Shown: positions 21,024-31,814 of the stretch, piece after piece
How the letters are laid out: every line of letters begins with the position of its first letter
Position numbering within the stretch: the first letter of the stretch is position 1
NCBI GenBank assembly: GCA_964036155.1
Contig: OZ038423.1
Coordinates: 81,607,249 to 81,671,248 of the forward strand
Length of the DNA: 64,000 bases
Source: Diploscapter coronatus
Lineage: Eukaryota; Nematoda; Chromadorea; Rhabditida; Rhabditidae
Direction of reading: 5' to 3'
The notes under the pieces: generated by a model
Databases searched by the model: none
What the model was told of the DNA's origin: nothing
What the model saw: only the letters and a program-made list of their open reading frames with translations
Made by a program: the position numbers and the translations under genes

Positions 21024-24000
21024 TTCCGAGACAAATGCGATGCAAAAGCCGGACCAATTTTAGAAAACGACAATAGAAGAGAGAGGGAGAGCGCGCAGAG
21101 ATGTAGAAAATTACTGCTATTGGGAAAAACGAAACACATGTAATCTGAGATACGGAATTGGCAATGAGTTGATGTCGAGATATTGAAAACTACTGTAGAG
21201 AAAGGAAAGAAAATTGTAAGATGACGTCAAAAGAATGAGTTTGCAGATAATTTGCATGAAAAGTGGATTGTTTTGAAGGGTAGCTTCAGGTGAGGTGTAA
21301 ATGAAGAAATAATTGATGAAGTATGAATAGCCTTTCAATAATAAATATTACTAAAACTGAGCATGTACAGCTGAATAAGTCTCTCATCCTTATCACCAAA
21401 AAATCTAAGTCCACTTGTCTCTGTCTAAATGCAAAATATGGCTGCTTCAATAGCAGAAAAGGATTAGCCAGCTAAAGCTAAAGAAAGCCGGATAAAAATC
21501 ACAGGTTTGAAGAGAAGCCCTGTATTTGGAGATCGGACAAATAGAAATGATGTAGTAATGAAGGAATGCATATTTGCTTTACAAAAGATAAAATTCAATA
21601 CATATCCGTTCCGTGCCATATATGATTTGTGTAATTTCATCTACCTGGGAAAGTTTTGGTTTGCAGGCAAAATGCGCAGGTAAGAGGAACTAAAATTGTA
21701 GTCTTTTCAAATAGAGAGAAAAACATTGAAAATCCGTGGGTAAAAATGTACAAATTGGAAAGTTGTCTCCCAAGCCCAGAATCGATGCACAAAGTCGACT
21801 GAAAATCTCAAATGCCTATCAGCGGCAAAAATCGAGAGAGCAACTCTCAAAAATTCGTCGCCCAGGCAACCGACGGAGACAACGGAAGCAACCACAGGCA
21901 TTATCAGTCTTATCCGTCCCTTATCAGCGCTTTTATTACCTCCAAATCCTTATCATAACCCAGAGTACTGTAGCCGCTGGCGCCTGCCTCCCTGTCAACA
22001 ATCTTTTGAATTGCGGATACTCGATATTTTGAACGGAAATTACTTTAGATTTGGGTAGACGCATCGCGGCCGAATTTGCGGACATAGACTATTGAGTTCC
22101 ACACATTCTTCAGTTTCTCGGCTAAGAATAAAAATAGCTGCGGGGCTTTATTGCAAAAACGCAAAGAGACAGCCTCGGGGGACCATGAATAATAAAATTA
22201 TGGGTCTCGTTGTTAGCTTTGTACCTGCTCAGGAAAAAATTAGCGAGCGGTCAGAAGATAAATTAAATTGAAACCGACTTGGACATAAATCTGAGAGATT
22301 TATGGAGGATTTACCGTAGATCAGCAACATAAAATCTCAGAAAGCATTAATCAAAAATGGAAAAAGAAAGCCATGAAAGCGGTTCAAGTTTAAGCTTGCT
22401 GCTGCAACTAAGAAAGGAGTCTGCATAAGAATATGACATCATGGCATAGATCTAGAAGACCGGCAAAAGTAAGTACCAGGCGAAATAGTGTGCAAAAAAG
22501 AATTCTACGCTAGCCTAGCACGAAGATATTTCGCCTGCTGAGCATGGGTTACTTTTCCAAATTGCTATAAATCTAGATTTTATTAGGCGAAAGATAAAAA
22601 TAGGTGGGAGCTGGAAATGTGGTTTGACTTTCTGCTACAAATTGATCCAGTAGAGGGCAGACTCGTCGACACTCTTCTGAATGAGGCTGAAAACGAAGGC
22701 GCAGGCCGAAAATTAACCGCTTTAATTATTCACGCCGTGCATCTCTCCAGGGCCCGTTCCCCTATGCCAATGGCTCTATAGCTGGAATTGCACTTGCGCG
22801 AAGCTGTATTTCATGAGGGCGGGGCTTATTTTTAGAAGGTGTGGCTAAATTTTTCCGCGGAAAATACGAAAATTCTCACATGTCGCAACTATAGAAAGAT
22901 AGAAAAACTGCAGAACAAACCCTTGGAAAAAGGAAGAAACTCGCGTGGAGAGCAATCAGCAAATTAGCTGAACGACTTTTGGAATGGGTGAACAAAAAGA
23001 AAAAAGGAGAAGGAGGGGCAAATTAGGAAAAAAACGAAATACAACACTTCATATATTAAGACAAAGATATGTACGGAATTTGATAAAAGTCCGAGGTTTT
23101 TCTTTAAGGATACTGAATTAAGGTAGGAAGAATGGGTAGCATTTACAAAGGACTCTCATGAAAAGTAGGATATGTACTCGGAATGGGCAGAGCCAGATAT
23201 CCCAAAATGAATATCGAGATATATGGAATACATGAAATCCCTCATAACCTATGGACATTAGACATTAGATGTCCCAAAAGAAGCCTAATTCTGCAAAACG
23301 TGCGTGTTTATATCCGAATGTGTTGGCTTTGATAAATGATGCTATTAAGAATTATCTCTTCTTCTCTTCATTTTGCATTCTCTCTAAGGATAACTTCAAT
23401 TTAGGAATTATGAATGTGAAGCGGAATACGAATACTAACAGAACAAAGTGCGCGCAATAATAGAGATTGAATTACACAATGCGTATATTGAACAAAAAAA
23501 GCGCCCAAAATGGTATGAGGTAAAATGCGATTTTTATAGAGATCTTTAGGAACTGCAGATTTTCTCGAAATTTTTGGGACTATATCGAAAATTTATAGTC
23601 CAATTTTGAGAGGTAGCCTGAAAAATTGGCTCAGTCGTGCCATGAATACGAAATACACACGGGAAATTTGCTTTTTCAGACTAAACAGACCAAATTTAAA
23701 TTAGAGATGTTTGGAAAGATCTGGATATAATTTGTAGGTAGTATTTGTTAGGACAACAATATGTCTGCGTGAGCGATTCGTCTATCTGTTGAGCATGTTG
23801 ATGAATATGCCTTCTATGCCTTCCTGCCTCATGTCTCATCTTTTCCCGTCTCCGAGAAAGGTAATAAATTTCTAAACAGATGAGTCTGGTTGATAGACAC
23901 TCATTTGAACAAGAAAACAGAACAAAGCACATTTTTTATTGATAAGTTATCAAAAACCGACTAGAAATCTATTGAAATGACACTCGAAAAGACGTTATAA

Positions 24001-24109
24001 TTCACCGAGATTAAATAAACTTTGCTGGCAAAACGTAGCGCCCGTTATTTCAAACTAGAACTATTGTATGAGTGAAAAAGGTACCTCGTGTTGATAAGAG
24101 TGATAAGAA
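21024..24109. other. Intergenic region between the SK channel and Ras-like genes
   Basis: Upstream flank of the SK gene, with a pyrimidine-rich minus-strand stretch near 21080, followed by 3 kb of AT-rich DNA. Apart from a small inverted repeat at 22477-22537 I see no exon, RNA gene or conserved motif that I can support. Confidence 0.4.
22477..22537. repeat. Small inverted repeat, possible MITE remnant
   Basis: Perfect 11-bp arms CAGGCGAAATA and TATTTCGCCTG about 40 bp apart. The left arm continues into AGTGTG, giving the CGAAATAGTGTG motif also found inside two larger MITE families here. Confidence 0.4.
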
Positions 24110-26219
24110 TTACATGATAACACAGGCTTTAGATTGATTATCAGTAGATTTACTCGATTTCGTAGATCTGTTACTTCTCGAACTCCTTGCCAGAGCCGTT
24201 AAATTACTCCACGAAGTACTCTTTGACTTTAATTTCTTCTCTTCGGAACTTTTCTCTGCCAATTCGCTCTTTCCTGTCGAAAGCGAATCCCTTTTGATCT
24301 GATTCTCCTGCCTATCCATAGACTTTGATAGTCTTCGAGGAAATCTGAACATTTACATATAAAATATCTATGTTAATAGATCAATCTACCGTATATTAGC
24401 CAAAGTCAAACGTCTTCTGGATATCTTCGTAGATTTGACCGATTGAAGCAAACTTTCAAGGAAAGCTTGCCCTTCTTGGAATTTACTCGAATTAATTTGC
24501 ACGAACGTGCATTTAGGTCCTAATTCCAAGGCAAAATGCCTTCCCTAAAATATATTTATTATTTGAAAAGTAGAGTAAGCTGAAATGACTTCTTCTATAG
24601 AAGCTGCATTGTCATCGTGGGCCCTGACAATACGTTCCATCGACTTGTGTCTGCCTATCGATGAAGACCTGCTTTCCGGGTCCGATTCATAGCCTGGATA
24701 TGGAGGGATTGGGAATTTCGTATATCTTGTTTCAGATGGTGTATACCTTCAGAAGTCGATCCAGATCCACTCATTTTCGTGGTATGTTCGTCGTCCTCCT
24801 CAACATACTCATCTTCATCGCAAATTATGATAGTTGGCGTCTAAAAGCGAATGATAAAATTACTCGAGTAAAATGCTATTTTCTTCGCGCTTCTGTATGT
24901 TTTCATTGAGAAGGCAAATATTTGTGATTTTGACGGGGAGAATCTCACCATGGCTCTATTTATTTTTATCACATCTCGGACAAAAGTATCAAGTGGTTTG
25001 AGAAATCCGCGGCGCTCAACTATAAGCATTTCTATTTTCTCATGAGTAGTGTCTAATTAAATTACTACAAGCGATGGGAATAGGTTACTTAAAACATACA
25101 TCTTTATGCAACTCCAGGTCCTTTTTGAGCGCTGACAACTGATTTAGAGAATTTAACGAAAATGCTGAATAGCATAGAATTATGAGGTCGGCTAAATTGA
25201 GTTCCATCTCTCGGAAGCCGGTTTTTGCCTGAATTCGGAAACTGTGTATGTGTTTTCTGAGGATTCTCCTTACCAATCCGGGATCAGTAAACTTGATGAT
25301 TTGGTTTTGTACAGTAAGAAAGTGCGTATCCTGATAGGCCACATGACGCTCATAGTACGATGCGGACTTGCAGAGTTTTTCAAACTGAAAATATTTATTT
25401 TGGAATGATTCAGAAGAAGCAAAGTCATTCAGAGCACGAGCAATTATTTTCTCCAACATTTTGCAAAATATTTTCTTTTCTTTCACTTGAGCGATTTCGC
25501 AAGTTTCTTTCGTCGAATTAAACGCATTTAACACACGTCAACTATTCCGCAATTTTTCGTGTAGAAAATGTAATCTACTAACAAAAAGTCGTAAATGGAG
25601 CATTTTACGAGCAATATTTGCTCTTCTTGAATGAGGAAGGATTGAAGTTTTTCACGCGGTCAAAATGATATGATGCAGCAGTTGGGTGTGAAATGGAATT
25701 TTCGGTCCATAAATGAAAAACCTATTGATTATAGCTATACGAAAATCACAGTTTAAACCTAAAAAAATCAACATTTGATATCATTTTTCTAAATTCTGGA
25801 GGCGTTATATTGAATTTTTGAAAATTCTCTTTTGAACCGCTAAAAATAGAAAGTCTCTTTCAATAGATAGATAGACGCATTCAATTTCGGTGTAATATTG
25901 GATTTTCAGTGAAAAATAGCGTCATCATCGATTTTATCAAAATTTGTCCTGAATCGCTCGAAAAATGTGTCGTTCCTTTGAAGAGAGGAAGGGAGAATGA
26001 ATCATGAGGTAATGAATCGCGCATTTGAATGTTTGTACAGGGATGAAGGAGTGTTTGGAATGACTCAATGTGATATGATAAGATATATATGAATGACCTA
26101 GAGGTATGTGAAGTCCAAATATCAATTAAACTTACGAAAGCTGATTTATGCGAATGTCCCAGAATGACAGCGTTAAGTTCGGACTTTTGCTCTTCGTCTC
26201 CACTACCAGAAGCCGTCAT
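24110..26219 (-). CDS. Divergent Ras-like protein with degenerate nucleotide-binding motifs and a CVIM prenylation box
   Basis: Eight exons join in phase: 26136-26219, 25274-25384, 25100-25228, 24949-25038, then near 24733-24840, 24588-24690, 24397-24550 and 24110-24347, giving about 330 residues. Ras-like features are recognisable. The strand before the P-loop is LNAVILG. The stretch GFREMELNLADLIILCYSAF equals switch II plus the LADLIILCY strand, then comes an S-L-x-x-L-x-x-L-K-K helix. A late Ras segment reads FVQINSSKFQEGQAFLESLL. The C-terminus is a serine/arginine/lysine-rich tail ending KACVIM, a CaaX box identical to that of K-Ras4B, so prenylation and membrane attachment are likely. 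The nucleotide-binding motifs are degenerate: the P-loop is LGHSHKSAF, two residues short of GxxxxGKS; DxxG is TDPGL; NKxD is replaced by IVERRG. A long acidic/serine-rich insertion of about 70 residues lies between the G4 and G5 positions. Probably a pseudo-GTPase. Confidence 0.7.
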
Positions 26220-27408
26220 ATTTAGAGATTTTAGAAAATATTTAAAGTATCAGATCTAAAATTATTATTATTATTATTAAGAAACAAATAGAAATCAAAA
26301 GAATCGTCGCGAATCTGTGCTATTTTCCATAGGAAAAGTGCCAATCTCCGTTCAAAGAGAAAAAGGACTCAAATTGAAATGCCTGTCCCTTTTTTAAAGG
26401 CACAAACCACAGTCATCACTTCTCCTCTCAAAGCCCTGCCCACTTTCGAATTGGAAATTGAAAACGTGCCCATATGTGGAGCAATGATATATTGAAAATT
26501 CGCTACTTTTTAACTTGTGAAATAATATGGAGAAAAGAGTGGTGCTTTTCTGTCTTCCTAATCTTCCTAACCTTACATGCTATTTAGGTAAGTTCTGAAT
26601 TTTCCAAACACCAAATTAAAGGAATGGTCGAAATTAAAAAAGACGTGGAAGAAATTCGAAATGAGAAGGAGATAAAGTTTGAGCAAACTCGTCGAGCAAA
26701 CAGGCAAACAAACGAAGAGTCTCATGGCTGAACTGTCGACTGAATGGCTCAACGCAAAAGATAGGAGGAGAGAAGAAAGAACAGTTTCGAAAGTCGGCTG
26801 ATATACGCCACTCGAATTCTCAAAACTATGAAGTACCCAGAAAATTCATCAACTTGACAAGTATCACGTAAAAAATGAAGAAATCAAGAAGTTTCCCCAA
26901 CCTTTGTATAAGATTTTTGAGATTAGAAATTTTTATGTTACTCTAAAAATTGTCCTGTCAAGCACGAATTGACAATTCGACGATTCACCACCTACAAACT
27001 ATGATTCTCCATTCCATCATTCAAATCCCATGCGCCCTTTGAATAGAAACGATTATCAGATTAAATCAGAGAGTCACAAAGCCAGAAAGTCAGAGACAAA
27101 TGTATTCAATCGAACTGCAATTTTCCGGGGACCAAAACAAGTTTACCAAAAACAGCTCGAAAAGCAATGTTAACATGACAACTTGGAAACCACGGGACGT
27201 GAGAAATAGTGTGAGAAAAGAAAACCTATCATTCCCCATACCCTACTCTAACTCTATGCTACTCGTCTATGTTTCGTGGTCTCGTAGTCTCGCGGTTTTC
27301 AAATAGAGCTGTTGACATCATATTTCGAATTTGATTTAATTAAATTGAATATGACAAGACACGCATTGTGTTGCTACGAGGCAAAAAGTCATCTCTGAAG
27401 CCTTTCAT
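26220..27408. other. Intergenic region
   Basis: Upstream flank of the Ras-like gene. It contains a (TTA)n microsatellite at about 26263-26280 and a MITE-like palindrome at 27183-27303. No gene seen. Confidence 0.4.
27183..27303. mobile_element. MITE related to the element at 420-539
   Basis: Ends TTGGAAACCACGGGAC and, in reverse, TTTGAAAACCGCGAGAC, with an internal GAAATAGTGTG. It is the same length and has the same outer end as the copy in the TSR gene, but the arms are more diverged. Confidence 0.6.
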
Positions 27409-28679
27409 ATGGATATTTCAGTGCAGAAAAGCAAAAAATTAGGGATCTTCTCGAAAAAGCCCAATATTTTCGGGTTTATGCGGTTTGGAAGAGTCGAGTT
27501 TGTGGACCTGAAAATTGCTTTCAGAAGCACACAGGAAATCGGAAGTCAGGTTGAGGGGTCCATAAATCTGGACCCGCCTATTATGAACGATGATGCAGTT
27601 GTGGAATTGCAGAGTCAGGAGCTGGAAGAAAAAGGAAAGGTAAATAACCTTAGATTTTCGCGATTCTAGCAACAAAAAGGTAAAGAGTAGAAACTGGGTA
27701 GTGGGTATTCGATTACAATTTGCAAATGTGAAATATGAGATTGTGCGGAAAGAATAAAAGAATATTTGGAAAACGAAGTATGTGCATTCTATTTGAAAGG
27801 CAATAATATGAGTTATAAATTTGTAGCAGAGAAAACAGGGTTTAAAATATCCATATTCAGGTATCAGATATATGAAAATCTATGCAGAAATTTTATAGGA
27901 AATCATATTAGCTTATCAACCACTAACTTGATTATATTATCGAGCAATATTCGCATTTTTCCACGGGAAAAAGCTCTGCAGGCGTTGTCAAGGCGTCAAG
28001 CAAGGCACCACGTCCGAAGCCCCGTTTTCTAGATGCGAAAACTGTAATGAGATCGGCGATAATCACATGAGAAATGAGAAAATATCTCCCATTCTACATC
28101 CCTACACTCAGACACAATTTATGGAAACTAAAATACCCGCAAATAACTCAAAGTTAACGCAGACAGACACAATTATTTCTTTTCGATGACTTGAATATTT
28201 CGTACCGACTTTTCTTGATATGAGAACTTTGAGGGAAAAACCTTGAACCTTGATGATAAAATAAAAGGGCAGGTGTTAGTCTATGCTTAATGACCAAAAT
28301 AATGCGTCATCTAGATAAAGGGAAGAAGTAAGTACGGATACTCGGTAGCAAATTTTCTGTTCAACAGAAATTTATGTAGGAATTTTTTAAGCAATTTTTC
28401 CATAATTTCATGTCAATATATGGCATTTGCAGATAGGTTAGTGTATGTACTTTCCAAAAAGTCAAATTTTGGCTTGCTGAACCCAGAAAATTTCGAATGC
28501 GTGCCGTATTTCAATATTCAAATGTCTGAATTTTAGGCCATTTTTCTAATATACTGATAAATGCAGATTTTTCAAAAAATCGTAATTTTCAGACCGAGTG
28601 GCATGCAGCTCTGTCATACCCCCAATGCGAGGCTGATGTTGATAGCGTTGTTAATGCGAGTCTGGAAACTACTATATGA
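27409..28679 (+). CDS. Hypothetical two-exon small protein
   Basis: The frame from ATG 27409 is open for 77 codons (MDISVQKSKKLGIFSKKPN onwards) to a good donor, AAAG|GTAAAT at 27639/27640. A TTTTCAG acceptor at 28592 joins in phase to TEWHAALSYPQCEADVDSVV and a stop at 28677-28679, giving about 105 residues with no signal peptide or membrane helix. I do not recognise the protein. The intron would be long (about 950 bp), so an internal exon may be missing, and exon 1 may begin at the AG at 27420 and not at the ATG. The 3' end overlaps one arm of an inverted repeat. Confidence 0.35.
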
Positions 28680-28746
28680 TGGAGAGTATCTTCCTACTCT
28701 CACTTTACTGCCCTTTAATTAACCATAGACTCTGTCATATAGTAGC
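28669..28746. repeat. Inverted repeat over the 3' end of the small gene
   Basis: Arms ACTACTATATGATGGAGAGT and, in reverse, AGCTACTATATGACAGAGT about 40 bp apart. The left arm includes the putative stop codon of the upstream small gene. It could be a MITE remnant or a 3' UTR hairpin. Confidence 0.4.
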
Positions 28747-29385
28747 TGCCTACGAGTTTTTATAGCAAAATACTTTTACCAAAATTCTGCGAAGCTTATT
28801 TTTTTGTAATTCTTCGTTCCATTAATACGGAAAATTAGCATATAGTTAATTTTCTGAGTATCAAATGGTTGAAATTAGTTAAATTTTTATTAATCATTCG
28901 GCTGTGTTCTGCGAGAACACTTCGCTCACACAATGTTACCATTCTTCACATTTTCCATCCCTCTGCAACTCGTCACAACAGCGCTGTTCGTCGTCGTCGT
29001 CGGATCCGGAAATAAGAAGTGAACAAGTTTGAAGATCACGCATTTGTTGTTACGTTTGGAACGAATTAAAGACAAAGTCAAGAAATTTGATTAAATTTCA
29101 AAAACAGACAAACATGAATGGATGTTGTTTTTTCAGACCGCCCCCACCATTCGATCGTGGGTCCTGCGTCTCTGCCCCTTTTCTTAATGATAAAAGAAGA
29201 TCTAATAAAATGGCATGTCTTGTGAACAAATCATTTACTAATTCTTTGTACGAGATTGTAGAAATCATGAAAAGTAGCTGCAATTGGAATTTTGATAAAA
29301 GATGGTCTTCATTTCATTCAAATTATACCATTCTCCATCGCAAATACTTTTTATTTACAGATATTAAAATAGGATATTTAGCCAT
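28747..29385. other. Intergenic region
   Basis: AT-rich DNA between the small gene and the ITFG2 stop codon. TTTATT at 29350-29355 is an AATAAA on the minus strand, about 31 bp past the ITFG2 stop, and a likely poly(A) signal for that gene. Confidence 0.45.
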
Positions 29386-31509
29386 TTATGAATTAGTGAT
29401 GAGTGATTTGAGCGTGGTGATCGGCAGCCGGTAGACGTTGATCCGCCCAGAGCAATCGGACAAGGCGATTAGAATGTCGTCGGCCCAATGACACGCAGTC
29501 AGCATGTCTGATCGCCACAGTGATCGGACTCGAGCGATCGGCGCTATCGAGGAGTCCTGAACATTAAAAAAATATCCCTTTATCTAACAAGTCTGTAAAT
29601 TTTGGAATTCGAAAATTAGCATACGTGTTTCCCGCGCTATTTTTCATCAAAGATAGAGAGAATAACGTTGAGGTTTGATTATGTTAACTTTTAAATTACG
29701 AAATTTTTGGGATGGTAAAATATAAAATTCTGAATTGGAGTAGTTTCCTTTCAAAATGAGGGAGAATGAGTATTAGGAGAAAAGTATTCTAAATCATAGA
29801 TTTGCAGACCTCTTGCATTAGATACCCTCAAGTTACTCGTACCCTTTTGTAGAAATTGCTCTTCTTTTCTTTCAGCAGCGAGGAAGAAATAGTACGGAAG
29901 GAGAAGAGCGAAAAAGGAAGGACGCGTAAAATTGTGTGCGAGGAAGAGGGCTCGCTCTTTTTCAAGCATATAATGAATTGGAAAGAGAAGAACAGTGTGC
30001 GTAGCTAGTGTAGGAGGCGAATTTGCGTACCTTGATATTGCGTTCATTGTACCCGTAGATGAGGAGGTCTTTGCCCGTGGCGTGTAGAGTGACGACCACG
30101 TTGAAGGAGTTGAATTTGAGTGCTGCGGCAGAGCGAATCGGACCGCACGGATTCTGCAGCAACCGCTCGCGTTGATTCGCTTTACAGTCATCTTTTAGTC
30201 GACTATTCTTATCGGGAAAACCCAGACTTACCAACGATGATTATCGACACCAAAGACGACGTGCCCAACCAAATATACAGGGAGCTGCAGATCCATTATT
30301 GTCTTTTCAATAAAAAATTGAATTTCCGAAGAAAAGGTCTAGTAAAAGGTTCCCTTCATTATACACCGCCAGAACACCGACACCGTCTGTCAAAGACATC
30401 AGCTCGCTTTCCTTACTTCTCTTTTCCTACACTCTCCTACCCTAAAATCCGGTGTCTAATACAGACGGAGTGTCGGCGTTCCGGCGATGTATAATGTAGG
30501 GGGTCTATTCTCAAAATATTTGTACGTTTTTAATTAAATTACTTTTTTATACATTTAATTTTAAAAATGACCGATAAGGCATGATGAGAGAGTCCGCGTA
30601 GACGCTGCCCGGGAATACGTTGGCCTGAGATTTGGAAAGATCCAAATTCACATAGTAATTCGCGGCCATCTGAAAGACGGTCGGGCTTATTTTTTGAATT
30701 TGAAATAATGAGAAAGGAGACCTGAGAAAGCCACATCTCGACTCCACAGAGGTTCGCAGAGGATTCACCGATGGCAAAGGCCGTGATTTGCGAGGGCACA
30801 TCCCATTTGTGGATGGGCGTGAGTCTTTTCTTATCAGTCTTGAAGCAACATGATTAAACTGATAAGAATTTCATTTGAAATTACTCCATAATTTAAAATT
30901 TCAAGGATGAATGATAAAATTGATAAAAGATAAAAATGCCTTACCTCGTATCTGAAAGTCCTCACTACCCGATCAGTCATGGAAACGATTAACTCATCCC
31001 AGCCGTCTTTGTCCACGTCCATAATGTGAGCTGCATTTACGTTCGACTGAAATTTGTTCCCATTTTATCATCGACTGAAATTTGTTCCCATTTTATCATC
31101 GACTTACCAGAAATAATAGGCATTAAACTTCAACTAAACATTTTATTCTTCTCATAAAGTAAAGCTCTTAGACTTTTCGCTGATAATGAAGTAACAGATA
31201 ATTTTTAAAATAAAAAAAAAAAAAAACAAAACTGGCCTGAATAATCTGATAAAAGACTGAGGACGCAATATTTTGAGTGGTCAGAGCTGTGCAGAAGAGC
31301 GTACCGTCTGAGGAGATACTGATTATTTCCCTGAAAATTTAGAACTAAAGAATCAGGTTTACAAAAATCCTACTTCATCCCATTAGGCTGCGACTTTGCT
31401 GGTCTGGTTAAGCATCCAGCTGCAATCGCAGAAATAGCATTTGGGTGTCGTGTTGGCATCAGAATGCAGTGGGCACTCGCACTGTCGCAGGGGATCGCGT
31501 TTATTTCTC
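29386..31509 (-). CDS. ITFG2: ITFG2 homologue (KICSTOR subunit), N-terminus unresolved
   Basis: Beta-propeller protein with FG-GAP-like blades. In the KICSTOR complex, ITFG2 helps place GATOR1 on lysosomes to restrain mTORC1. The best evidence is the exon at about 30955-31048, MDVDKDGWDELIVSMTDRVV then RTFRYE, which matches the human ITFG2 segment around the DGDGCRELVVGYTDRVV motif. The next exon resembles the following human segment, ending in WLSQ like MVSQ. Upstream exons 31383-31509 (GEINAIPCDSASAHC) and about 31253-31332 (EIISISSDGTLF) correspond to the first blades. Downstream are exons beginning MAANYYVNLDLSKSQ, one near 30235-30283, one with LKDDCKANQRERLLQNPCG, and a last exon ending LKSLITNS with stop at 29386. 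All junctions used are in phase. The first FG-GAP blade (DVDND-type) was not found with certainty. The intron before the MDVDKDG exon carries a tandemly duplicated 3' splice site. Confidence 0.8.
30358..30496. mobile_element. Palindromic MITE in an ITFG2 intron
   Basis: About 139 bp with arms of roughly 35 bp. The left arm begins CATTATACACCGCCAGAACA; the right arm in reverse begins CATTATACATCGCCGGAACG. Both continue to CGTCTGT. No second copy and no clear target duplication seen in the window. Confidence 0.7.
31043..31103. repeat. Tandem duplication of a 28-bp unit covering a 3' splice site
   Basis: The unit TCGACTGAAATTTGTTCCCA plus TTTTATCA occurs twice in a row (31043-31070, 31071-31098), followed by a partial third copy. 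On the minus strand each copy contains AAATTTCAG, the acceptor for the ITFG2 exon that starts with the SNVNAAHIMD codons. Confidence 0.85.
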
Positions 31510-31814
31510 CTTAAAATAAATACTTTAAAAAATTTTTTCTTTAATAAAGTGGATTCTTTTGCCTGAACATATGCATTTTTCTGCAGAAAATGATGTATAA
31601 TCATCATTGTCAATAACCGATACTTGAGATGAAGCAAATGAGACTGTCTTTTGATGTTCGGTAATTAACGCGGTTTGCAGCAGACTCTACGCTATTATAT
31701 CATATTCAAGAAACGAGGTTGACAACTGTCTTTGAATACATAATACATGCTTTGCATACTCGAATTTATGCATCACTTATTTCCTCTCAAGTTATCAGTC
31801 ATTGACAGTAAAGA

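Noticed and set aside
21707..22032. Overlapping frames of 64 and 98 codons on opposite strands
   Set aside because: No acceptor/donor pair or recognisable motif; codon choice resembles surrounding non-coding DNA.
25085..25534. 149-codon minus-strand frame read as one exon
   Set aside because: It contains two real exons of the Ras-like gene and the 45-bp GT-AG intron between them, which happens to be open; upstream bases include an in-frame TTTTCAG acceptor.
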